From Saccoglossus kowalevskii (lineage: Eukaryota; Hemichordata; Enteropneusta; Harrimaniidae): a DNA stretch of 51,735 nucleotides. A model generated the notes under the pieces. That model saw nothing but the letters and a program-made list of their open reading frames with translations. It was not told where the DNA came from and did no database searches. Position 1 is the first letter of the stretch. Each line of letters opens with the position of its first letter. Below are positions 40,871 through 51,735 of the stretch, piece by piece. Both the position numbers and the translations under genes were made by a program. The stretch is from NCBI RefSeq assembly GCF_000003605.2, contig NW_003124813.1, positions 1 through 51,735 of the forward strand, given 5' to 3'.

Positions 40871-43800
40871 TTGAACCAATCTGGTAATAATAGTTATACA
40901 AATAAGATGTGTAACGCCATAGGGGCTACATTTAACGCCATAGGGGTTTGCTTGCATTTATTATGGTATCCCTGATATATATGGAAGTACTGGAATAATT
41001 ACAATATTATTTAGTGTGTAAAGAGTGTGTTGAGTATAATCTTGCATTATAAGTCATTTGAACCATTCTGGTAATAATAGTTATACAAATAAGATGTGTA
41101 ACGCCATAGGGGCTACATTTAACGCCATAGGGGTTTGCTTGCATTTATTATGGTATCCCTGATATATATGGAAGTACTGGAATAATTACAATATTATTTA
41201 GTGTGTAAAGAGTGTGTTGAGTATAATCTTGCATTATAAGTCATTTGAACCAAACTGGTAATAATAGTTATACAAATAAGATGTGTAACGCCATAGGGGC
41301 TACATTTAACGCCATAGGGGTTTGATAGCTTTTATTATGGTATCCCTGATATATATGGAAGTACTGGAATAATTACAATAATATTCTGTGTGTAAAGAGT
41401 GTGTTAAGTATAATCTTGCATTATAAGTCATTTGAACCAGTCTGGTAATAATAGTTATACAAATAAGATGTGTAACACCATAGGGGCTACATTTAACGCC
41501 ATAGGGGTTTGATAGCTTTTATTATGGTATCCCTGATATATATGGAAGTACTGGAATAATTACAATATTATTTAGTGAGTAAAGAGTGTGTTGAGTATAA
41601 TCTTGCATTATAAGTCATTTGAACCAATTTGCGTAATAATAGTTGTACAAATAAGATGTGTAACGCCATGGGGGTTTGATAGATTTTATTATGGTATCCC
41701 TGATATATATGGAAGTACTGGAATAATTACAATATTATTTAGTGTGTAAAGAGTGTGTTGAGTATAATCTTGCATTATAAGTCATTTGAACCAATCTGGT
41801 AATAATAGTTATACAAATAAGATGTGTAACGCCATAGGGGCTGCATTTAACGCCATAGGGGTTTGCTAGCATTTATTATGGTACCCTTGATATATATGGA
41901 AGTACTTGAATAATTACAATATTATTTAGTGTGTAAAGAGTGTGTTAAGTATAATCTTGCATTATAAGTCATTTGAACCAAACTGGTAATAATAGTTATA
42001 CAAATAAGATGTGTAACGCCATAGGGGTTTGCTTGCATTTATTATGGTATCCCTGATATATATGGAAGTACTGGAATAATTACAATATTATTTAGTGTGT
42101 AAAGAGTGTGTTGAGTATAATCTTGCATTATAAGTCATTTGAACCAAACTGGTAATAATAGTTATACAAATAAGATGTGTAACGCCATAGGGGCTGCATT
42201 TAACGCCATAGGGGTTTGCTTGCATTTATTATGGTATCCCTGATATATATGGAAGTACTGGAATAATTACAATATTATTTAGTGTGTAAAGAGTGTGTTG
42301 AGTATAATCTTGCATTATAAGTCATTTGAACCAATCTGGTAATAATAGTTATACAAATAAGATGTGTAACGCCATAGGGGCTACATTTAACGCCATAGGG
42401 GTTTGCTTGCATTTATTATGGTATCCCTGATATATATGGAAGTACTGGAATAATTACAATATTATTTAGTGTCTAAAGAGTGTGTTGAGTATAATCTTGC
42501 ATTATAAGTCATTTGAACCATTCTGGTAATAATAGTTATACAAATAAGATGTGTAACGCCATAGGGGCTACATTTAACGCCATAGGGGTTTGCTTGCATT
42601 TATTATGGTATCCCTGATATATATGGAAGTACTGGAATAATTACAATATTATTTAGTGTGTAAAGAGTGTGTTGAGTATAATCTTGCATTATAAGTCATT
42701 TGAACCAATCGGGTAATAATAGTTATACAAATAAGATGTGTAACGCCATAGGGGTTTGCTTGCATTTATTATGGTATCCCTGATATATATGCAAGTACTG
42801 GAATAATTACAATATTATTTAGTGTGTAAAGAGTGTGTTGAGTATAATCTTGCATTATAAGTCATTTGAACCAATCTGGTAATAATAGTTATACAAATAA
42901 GATGTGTAACGCCATAGGGGCTGCATTTAACGCCATAGGGGTTTGCTTGCATTTATTATGGTATCCCTGATATATATGGAAGTACTGGAATAATTACAAA
43001 ATTATTTAGTGTGTAAAGAGTGTGTTGAGTATAATCTTGCATTATAAGTCATTTGAACCAATCTGGTAATAATAGTTGTACAAATAAGATGTGTAACGCC
43101 ATAGGGGCTGCATTTAACGCCATAGGGGTTTACTTGCATTTATTATGGTATCCCTGATATATATGGAAGTACTCGAATAATTACAATATTATTTAGTGTG
43201 TAAAGAGTGTGTCGAGTATAATCTTGCATTATAAGTCATTTGAACCAAACTGGTAATAATAGTTATACAAATAAGATGTGTAACGCCATAGGGACTGCAT
43301 TTAACGCCATAGGGGTCTGCTTGCATTTATTATGGTATCCCTGATATATATGGAAGTACTGGAATAATTACATTATTATTTAGTGTGTAAAGAGTGTGTT
43401 GAGTATAATCTTGCATTATAAGTCATTTGAACCAATCTGGTAATAATAGTTATACAAATAAGATGTGTAACGCCATAGGGGCTGCATTTAACGCCATAGG
43501 GGTTTGCTAGCATTTGTTATGGTACCCTTGATACATATGGAAGTACTTGAATAATTACAATATTATTTAGTGTGTAAAGAGTGTGTTAAGTATAATCTTG
43601 CATTATAAGTCATTTGAACCAATCTGGTAATAATAGTTATACAAATAAGATGTGTAACGCCATAGGGGCTGCATTTAACGCCATAGGGGTTTGCTTGCAT
43701 TTATTATGGTATCCCTGATATATATGGAAGTACTGGAATAATTACAATATTATTTAGTGTGTAAAGAGTGTGTTGAGTATAATCTTGCATTATAAGTCAT

Positions 43801-46693
43801 TTGAACCAATCTGGTAATAATAGTTATACAAATAAGATGTGTAACGCCATAGGGGCTGCATTTAACGCCATAGGGGTTTGCTAGCATTTATTATGGTACC
43901 CTTGATATATATGGAAGTACTTGAATAATTACAATATTATTTAGTGTGTAAAGAGTGTGTTAAGTATAATCTTGCATTATAAGTCATTTGAACCAAACTG
44001 GTAATAATAGTTATACAAATAAGATGTGTAACGCCATAGGGGTTTGCTTGCATTTATTATGGTATCCCTGATATATATGGAAGTACTGGAATAATTACAA
44101 TATTATTTAGTGTGTAAAGAGTGTGTTGAGTATAATCTTGCATTATAAGTCATTTGAACCAAACTGGTAATAATAGTTATACAAATAAGATGTGTAACGC
44201 CATAGGGGCTGCATTTAACGCCATAGGGGTTTGCTTGCATTTATTATGGTATCCCTGATATATATGGAAGTACTGGAATAATTACAATATTATTTAGTGT
44301 GTAAAGAGTGTGTTGAGTATAATCTTGCATTATAAGTCATTTGAACCAATCTGGTAATAATAGTTATACAAATAAGATGTGTAACACCATAGGGGCTACA
44401 TTTAACGCCATAGGGGTTTGATAGCTTTTATTATGGTATCCCTGATATATATGGAAGTACTGGAATAATTACAATATTATTTAGTGTGTAAAGAGTGTCT
44501 TGAGTATAATCTTGCATTATAAGTCATTTGAACCAATTTGGTAATAATAGTTGTACAAATAAGATGTGTAACGCCATGGGGGTTTGATAGATTTTATTAT
44601 TGTATCCCTGATATATATGGAAGTACTGGAATAATTACAATATTATTTAGTGTGTAAAGAGTGTGTTAAGTATAATCTTGCATTATAAGTCATTTGAACC
44701 AATCTGGTAATAATAGTTATACAAATAAGATGTGTAACGCCATAGGGGCTACATTTAACGCCATAGGGGTTTGCTTGCATTTATTATGGTATCCCTGATA
44801 TATATGGAAGTACTGGAATAATTACAATATTATTTAGTGTGTAAAGAGTGTGTTGAGTATAATCTTGCATTATAAGTCATTTGAACCATTCTGGTAATAA
44901 TAGTTATACAAAAAGGATGTGTAACGCCATAGGGGCTGCTTTTAACGCCATAGGGGTTTGCTTGCATTTATTATGGTATCCCTGATACATATGGAAGTAC
45001 TGGAATAATTACAATATTATTTAGTGTGTAAAGAGTGTGTTGAGTATAATCTTGCATTATAAGTCATTTGAACCAGTCTGGTAATAATAGTTATACAAAT
45101 AAGATGTGTAACGCCATAGGGGCTGCATTTAACGCCATAGGGGTTTGCTTGCATTTATTATGGTATCCCTGATATATATGGAAGTACTGGAATAATTACA
45201 ATATTATTTAGTGTGTAAAGAGTGTGTTGAGTATAATCTTGCATTATAAGTCATTTGAACCAGTCTGGTAATAATAGTTATACAAATCAGATGTGTAACA
45301 CCATAGGGGCTACATTTAATGCCATAGGGGTTTGCTTGCATTTATTATGGTATCCCTGATATATATGGAAGTACTGGAATAATTACAATATTATTTAGTG
45401 TGTAAAGAGTGTGTTGAGTATAATCTTGCATTATAAGTCATTTGAACCATTCTGGTAATAATAGTTATACAAATAAGATGTGTAACGCCATAGGGGCTAC
45501 ATTTAACGCCATAGGGGTTTGCTTGCATTTATTATGGTATCCCTGATATATATGGAAGTACTGGAATAATTACAATATTATTTAGTGTGTAAAGAGTGTG
45601 TTGAGTATAATCTTGCATTATAAGTCATTTGAACCATTCTGGTAATAATAGTTATACAAATAAGATGTGTAACGCCATAGGGGCTGCATTTAACGCCATA
45701 GGGGTTTGATAGCTTTTATTATTGTATCCCTGATATATATGGAAGTACTGGAATAATTACAATATTATTTAGTGTGTAAAGAGTGTGTTGAGTATAATCT
45801 TGCATTATAAGTCATTTGAACCAAACTGGTAATAATAGTTATACAAATAAGATGTGTAACGCCATAGGGGCTACATTTAACGCCATAGGGGTTTGATAGC
45901 TTTTATTATGGTATCCCTGATATATATGGAAGTACTGGAATAATTACAATAATATTTTGTGTGTAAAGAGTGTGTTAAGTATAATCTTGCATTATAAGTC
46001 ATTTGAACCAGTCTGGTAATAATAGTTATACAAATAAGATGTGTAACACCATAGGGGCTACATTTAACGCCATAGGGGTTTGATAGCTTTTATTATGGTA
46101 TCCCTGATATATATGGAAGTACTGGAATAATTACAATATTATTTAGTGTGTAAAGAGTGTCTTGAGTATAATCTTGCATTATAAGTCATTTGAACCAATT
46201 TGGTAATAATAGTTGTGCAAATAAGATGTGTAACGCCATAGGGGTTTGATAGCTTTTATTATGGTATCCCTGATATATATGGAAGTACTGGAATAATTAC
46301 AATATTATTTAGTGAGTAAAGAGTGTGTTAAGTATAATCTTGCATTATAAGTCATTTGAACCAATCTGGTAATAATAGTTATACAAATAAGATGTGTAAC
46401 GCCATAGGGGCTGCATTTAACGCCATAGGGATTTGCTAGCATTTATTATGGTACCCTTGATATATATGGAAGTACTTGAATAATTACAATATTATTTAGT
46501 GTGTAAAGAGTGTGTTAAGTATAATCTTGCATTATAAGTCATTTGAACCAATCTGGTAATAATAGTTATACAAATAAGATGTGTAACGCCATAGGGGCTG
46601 CATTTAACGCCATGGGGGTTTGATAGATTTTATTATTGTATCCCTGATATATATGGAAGTACTGGAATAATTACAATATTATTTAGTGTGTAA

Positions 46694-48616
46694 AGAGTGT
46701 TTTGAGTATAATCTTGCATTATAAGTCATTTGAACCAATCTGGTAATAATAGTTATACAAATAAGATGTGTAACGCCATATGGGTTTGCTTGCATTTATT
46801 ATGGTATCCCTGATATATATGCAAGTACTGGAATAATTACAATATTATTTAGTGTGTAAAGAGTGTGTTGAGTATAATCTTGCATTATAAGTCATTTGAA
46901 CCAATCTGGTAATAATAGTTATACAAATAAGATGTGTAACGCCATAGGGGCTGCATTTAACGCCATAGGGGTTTGCTTGCATTTATTATGGTATCCCTGA
47001 TATATATGGAAGTACTGGAATAATTACAAAATTAATTAGTGTGTAAAGAGTGTGTTGAGTATAATCTTGCATTATAAGTCATTTGAACCAATTTGGTAAT
47101 AATAGTTATACAAATAAGATGTGTAACGCCATAGGGGCTGCATTTAACGCCATAGGGGTTTGCTTGCATTTATTATGATATCCCTGATATATATGGAAGT
47201 ACTGGAATAATTACAATATTATTTAGTGTGTAAAGAGTGTGTAGAGTATAATCTTGCATTATAAGTCATTTGAACCAATTTGGTAATAATAGTTATACAA
47301 ATAAGATGTGTAACGCCATAGGGGCTGCATTTAACGCCATAGGGGTTTGCTTGCATTTATTATGGTATCCCTGATATATATGGAAGTACTTGAATAATTA
47401 CAATATTATTTAGTGTGTAAAGAGTGTTTTGAGTATAATCTTGCATTATAAGTCATTTGAACCAATCTGGTAATAATAGTTATACAAATAAGATGTGTAA
47501 CGCCATAGGGGTTTGCTTGCATTTATTATGGTATCCCTGATATATATGCAAGTACTGGAATAATTACAATATTATTTAGTGTGTAAAGAGTGTGTTGAGT
47601 ATAATCTTGCATTATAAGTCATTTGAACCAAACTGGTAATAATAGTTATACAAATAAGATGTGTAACGCCATAGGGGCTGCATTTAACGCCATAGGGGTT
47701 TGCTTGCATTTATTATGGTATCCCTGATATATATGGAAGTACTGGAATAATTACATTATTATTTAGTGTGTAAAGAGTGTGTTGAGTATAATCTTGCATT
47801 ATAAGTCATTTGAACCAATCTGGTAATAATAGTTATACAAATAAGATGTGTAACGCCATAGGGGCTGCATTTAACGCCATAGGGGTTTGCTTGCATTTAT
47901 TATGGTATCCCTGATATATATGGAAGTACTGGCATAATTACAATATTATTTAGTGTGTAAAGAGTGTGTTGAGTATAATCTTGCATTATAAGTCATTTGA
48001 ACCAATTTGGTAATAATAGTTATACAAATAAGATGTGTAACGCCATAGGGGCTGCATTTAACGCCATAGGGGTTTGCTTGCATTTATTATGGTATCCCTG
48101 ATATATATGGAAGTACTTGAATAATTACAATATTATTTAGTGTGTAAAGAGTGTTTTGAGTATAATCTTGCATTATAAGTCATTTGAACCAATCTGGTAA
48201 TAATAGTTATACAAATAAGATGTGTAACGCCATAGGGGTTTGCTTGCATTTATTATGGTATCCCTGATATATATGCAAGTACTGGAATAATTACAATATT
48301 ATTTAGTGTGTAAAGAGTGTGTTGAGTATAATCTTGCATTATAAGTCATTTGAACCAAACTGGTAATAATAGTTATACAAATAAGATGTGTAACGCCATA
48401 GGGGCTGCATTTAACGCCATAGGGGTTTGCTTGCATATATTATGGTATCCCTGATATATATGGAAGTACTGGAATAATTACATTATTATTTAGTGTGTAA
48501 AGAGTGTGTTGAGTATAATCTTGCATTATAAGTCATTTGAACCAATCTGGTAATAATAGTTATACAAATAAGATGTGTAACGCCATAGGGGCTGCATTTA
48601 ACGCCATAGGGGTTTG
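46694..48616. repeat. 727-bp tetramer higher-order repeat in subfamily B
   Basis: The marker agagtgttttgag lies at 46,694, 47,421 and 48,148, and tatgcaagtactgg (gcaag at 46,821, 47,548 and 48,275) repeats with the same 727-bp spacing. 727 equals 3x187+166. The unit order is an S monomer, an L with gcaagtac, an L with ttaca.tatt, and an L with aatttgg. Copies 2 and 3 are almost identical. Copy 3 breaks off at about 48,617, where gcttgcattt becomes gctagcatttg. A single gcaag monomer also occurs at 42,791. Confidence 0.88.
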
Positions 48617-48910
48617 CTAGCATTTGTTATGGTACCCTTGATACATATGGAAGTACTGGAATAATTACAATATTATTTAGTGTGTAAAGAGTGTGTTAAG
48701 TATAATCTTGCATTATAAGTCATTTGAACCAATCTGGTAATAATAGTTATACAAATAAGATGTGTAACGCCATAGGGGCTGCATTTAACGCCATAGGGGT
48801 TTGCTAGCATTTGCTATGGTACCCTTGATACATATGGAAGTACTTGAATAATTACAATATTATTTAGTGTGTAAAGAGTGTGTTAAGTATAATTTTGCAT
48901 TATAAGTCAT

Positions 48911-51420
48911 TGAACCAATCTGGTAATGATAGTTATACAAATAAGATATGTAATGCCATAGGGGCTACATTTAACGCCATAGGGGTTTGCCCTCATTTAT
49001 TATGGTATCCATGATATATATGGAAGTACTTGAATAATTACAATATTATTTAGTGTATAAAGAGTGTGTTAAGTATAATCTTGCATTATAAGTCATTTGA
49101 ACCAATCTGGTAATGATAGTTATTCCGGTACAAATAAGATATGTAACGCCGTAGGGGCTGCATTTAACGCCATAGGGGTTTGCCCTCATTTATTATGGTA
49201 TCCATGATATATATGGAAGTACTTGAATAATTACAATATTATTTAGTGTGTAAAGAGTGTGTTAAGTATAATCTTCCAGTATAAGTCACTTGAACCAATC
49301 TGGTAATGATAGTTATACAAATAAGATATGTAATGCCATAGGGGCTACATTTAACGCCATAGGGGTTTGCCCTCATTTATTATGGTATCCATGATATGTA
49401 TGGAAGTACTTGAATAATTACAATATTATTTAGTGTATAAAGAGTGTGTTAAGTATAATCTTGCATTGTAAGTCACTTGAACCAATCTGGTAATGATAGT
49501 TATACAAATAAGATATGTAACGCCATAGGGGTTTGCCCTCATTTATTATGGTATCCATGATATATATGGAAGTACTTGAATAATTACAATATTATTTAGT
49601 GTATAAAGAGTGTGTTAAGTATAATCTTGCATTATAAGTCATTTGAACCAATCTGGTAATGATAGTTATTCCGGTACAAATAAGATATGTAACGCCGTAG
49701 GGGCTGCATTTAACGCCATAGGGGTTTGCCCTCATTTATTATGGTATCCATGATATATATGGAAGTACTTGAATAATTACAATATTATTTAGTGTATAAA
49801 GAGTGTGTTAAGTATAATCTTGCATTATAAGTCATTTGAACCAATCTGATAATGATAGTTATACAAATAAGATATGTAACGCCATAGGGGCTACATTTAA
49901 CGCCATAGGGGTTTGCCCTCATTTATTATGGTATCCATGATATATATGGAAGTACTTGAATAATTACAATATTATTTAGTGTATAAAGAGTGTGTTAAGT
50001 ATAATCTTGCATTATAAGTCATTTGAACCAATCTGGTAATGATAGTTATACAAATAAGATATGTAACGCCATAGGGGCTACATTTAACGCCATTGGGGTT
50101 TGCCCTCATTTATTATGGTACCCTTGATACATATGGAAGTACTGGAATAATTACAATATTATTTAGTGTATAAAGAGTGTGTTAAGTATCATCTTGCATT
50201 ATAAGTCATTTGAACCAATCTGGTAATGATAGTTATACAAATAAGATATGTAACGCCATAGGGGTTACATTTAACGCCATAGGGGATTGCCCTCATTTAT
50301 TATGGTATCCATGATATATATGGAAGTACTTGAATAATTACAATATTATTTAGTGTGTAAAGAGTGTGTTAAGTATAATCTTGCATTATAAGTCATTTGA
50401 ACCAATCTGGTAATGATAGTTATACAAATAAGATATGTAACGCCATAGGGGCTACATTTAACGCCATTGGGGTTTGCCCTCATTTATTATGGTACCCTTG
50501 ATACATATGGAAGTACTGGAATAATTACAATATTATTTAGTGTATAAAGAGTGTGTTAAGTATAATCTTGCATTATAAGTCATTTAAACCAATCTGGTAA
50601 TGATAGTTATACAAATAAGATATGTAACGCCGTAGGGGCTACATTTAAATCTATAGGGGTTTGCCCTCATTTATTATGGTATCCATGATATATATGAAAG
50701 TACTTGAATAATTACAATATCATTTAGTGTATAAAGAGTGTGTTTAGTATAATCTTCCAGTATAAGTCATTTGAACCAATCTGGCAATGATAGTTAAACA
50801 AATAAGATATGTAACGCCGTAGGGGCTGCATTTAACGCCATAGGGGTTTGCCCTCATTTATTATGGTATCCATGATATATATGGAAGTACTTGAATAATT
50901 ACAATATTATTTAGTGTATAAAGAGTGTGTTAAGTATAATCTTGCATTGTAAGTCACTTGAACCGATCTGGTAATGATAGTTATACAAATAAGATATGTA
51001 ACGCGTAGGGGCTGCATTTAACGCCATAGGGGTTTGCCCTCATTTATTATGGTACCCTTGATACATATGGAAGTACTGGAATAATTACAATATTATTTAG
51101 TGTATAAAGAGTGTGTTAAGTATAATCTTGCATTATAAGTCATTTGAACCAATCTGGTAATGATAGTTATACAAATAAGATATGTAACGCCGTAGGGGCT
51201 GCATTTAACGCCATAGGGGTTTGCCCTCATTTATTATGGTATCCATGATATATATGGAAGTACTTGAATAATTACAATATTATTTAGTGTGTAAAGAGTG
51301 TGTTAAGTATAATCTTCCAGTATAATTCATTTGAACCAATCTGGTAATGATAGTTATACAAATAAGATATGTAACGCCATAGGGGCTACATTTAACTCCA
51401 TAGGGGCTTGCCCTCATTTA
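48911..51420. repeat. Subfamily A, second block (about 13 copies)
   Basis: A-type states resume at taatgatag (48,923), after a monomer that has lost one T in gtcattgaacc. The block includes two 193-bp tccggt monomers (49,124 and 49,670, spaced 546 bp = 193+187+166). Unlike those in the main A block, these are followed by gctgc and aacgcc. Within it, 49,670-51,000 is copy 3 of the 1.4-kb block also seen at 24,770. Confidence 0.9.
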
Positions 51421-51473
51421 TTATTGTATCCCTGATATATATGGAAGTACTGGAATAATTACAATATTATTTT

Positions 51474-51735
51474 GTGTGTAGAGTACATTCTTGCATTATA
51501 AGTCATTTGTACCAAACTGGTAGTGACAGTTACATGTATGTCAATCATTATCGCAACACCTTAGGGTTGCAATTATTAGGTTTTTTGACTCGTATTATCT
51601 GGTATCCCTGGTTGATATGGTTTTATTTGTTTGTCTGGATTTCGTAGATTATAATCTTGCAAGTTTATTAGTCATTTGTACCAAACTGGTAATATTAACT
51701 GGTAATATTGTTTGTCAATAGTGGGTCTCCAGGTG
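51474..51735. repeat. Relic module 3, cut by the window end
   Basis: After an A-to-B switch near 51,411-51,425, the sequence enters tgtgtgtagagtacattc and follows relic modules 1 and 2 through both decayed monomers to gtgggtctccagg. Small differences are ttacatgtatg, aggttttttgactc and tggttttattt. It is more diverged from the other two than they are from each other. Whether the non-satellite part follows lies beyond this window. Confidence 0.85.

Larger units (their letters stand above)
35391..48910. repeat. Satellite subfamily B block (about 69 copies)
   Basis: Diagnostic states are gatgtgtaac, tttgcttgcattt or tttgatagctttt, tatccctgat, tactggaataatt, gtgtgtaaag, gtgttgagtat and taataatag. 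L and S lengths (187 and 166 bp) persist, so the length polymorphism predates or crosses the A/B split. B has its own variants: aataatattttg, agagtgtcttgag, gttgtacaaat, gcaagtactgg, and a tagcttttattattg form concentrated at 36,700-39,900. The A-to-B switch is inside a monomer at about 35,390 (taatgatag, A, followed by gatgtgtaa, B). The switch back is at about 48,910, also mid-monomer. Confidence 0.93.
567..51420. repeat. Satellite array, 187-bp monomer with 166- and 193-bp variants
   Basis: Contiguous head-to-tail monomers fill this interval, interrupted only by two copies of a roughly 470-bp relic module. A typical unit runs from catttattatggtatcc through gaagtacttgaataatt, gtgtgttaagtataatc, aagtcatttgaacc, ggtaatgatagttatac and gatatgtaacgcc to aggggtttgccct. 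All copies have the same orientation. Neither 187 nor 166 is a multiple of three, and stops occur in every frame, so nothing here codes for protein. Most G+C lies in the taacgccatagggg motifs; the rest is A+T-rich with short dyads. Most neighbouring copies differ at only a few of 187 positions, which implies strong homogenisation. Confidence 0.97.

Noticed and set aside
567-51420. CRISPR array
   Set aside because: Units are 166-193 bp and contiguous, with no short repeats separated by unique spacers, and there are no cas genes.
567-51420. Hammerhead ribozyme encoded by the satellite
   Set aside because: I looked on both strands for the ctgatga core with a matching gaaa segment. The nearest strings (ctggtaatga, or ctgataatga in some copies) do not fit.
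567-51420. G-quadruplex-forming sequence from the gggg runs
   Set aside because: Each monomer has only one or two gggg runs, 21 bp or more apart, which is too sparse for a convincing intramolecular quadruplex.
567-51735. CENP-B box
   Set aside because: The few ttcg occurrences (for example atttcgtag in the relic modules) are not followed by the required spaced a..cggg pattern.

Overview
This window is almost entirely satellite DNA and contains no convincing gene. About 50.9 kb (567 to about 51,420) is one head-to-tail array of roughly 270 monomers (my estimate from length), all in the same orientation. They are AT-rich: about 30% GC by hand count on one typical copy. There are no operons, promoters, ribosome binding sites, tRNA or rRNA genes. 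The scale, monomer lengths near nucleosome size, higher-order structure and apparent CpG decay point to a eukaryotic nuclear genome, most likely an animal. I cannot name the species. The array could be pericentromeric, centromeric or other heterochromatin; this is inference.

Layout. Positions 1-500 hold about 3.5 copies of an unrelated 135-bp tandem repeat. Its 45-codon period leaves an antisense frame open for 96 codons, probably by accident. Positions 514-566 are a 53-bp near-perfect palindrome, and the satellite starts at the very next base. Positions 567 to about 35,390 are subfamily A. About 35,390 to 48,910 are subfamily B, which differs at roughly a dozen fixed sites. About 48,910 to 51,420 return to subfamily A. 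A roughly 470-bp module made of two decayed monomers plus about 220 bp of non-satellite DNA occurs at 35,688 and 39,923, and again at 51,474, where it runs off the window.

Monomer. The standard unit is 187 bp (L). A 166-bp form (S) lacks exactly one 21-bp arm of an internal direct duplication carrying the motif taacgccatagggg. A 193-bp form carries an extra tccggt. Monomers combine into several higher-order repeats (HORs): 540 bp (L+L+S) near 0.6-5 kb, 353 bp (L+S) near 6-7.3 kb, 567 bp (L+L+193) and 754 bp (3L+193) scattered over 10-29 kb, and 727 bp (3L+S) in subfamily B near 46.7-48.6 kb. On top of this, blocks of 0.5-1.4 kb recur at distances of 1.8 to 24.9 kb with only a few differences. 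This is the pattern expected from unequal crossing-over and gene conversion.

The points most worth following are the recurrent relic module and the edge-type monomers around it, the helical-turn-sized 21-bp length polymorphism, the palindrome at the array edge, and a short dyad whose arms stay fixed while its centre varies. All alignments here were made by eye; a self dot-plot and monomer clustering would settle most of them.
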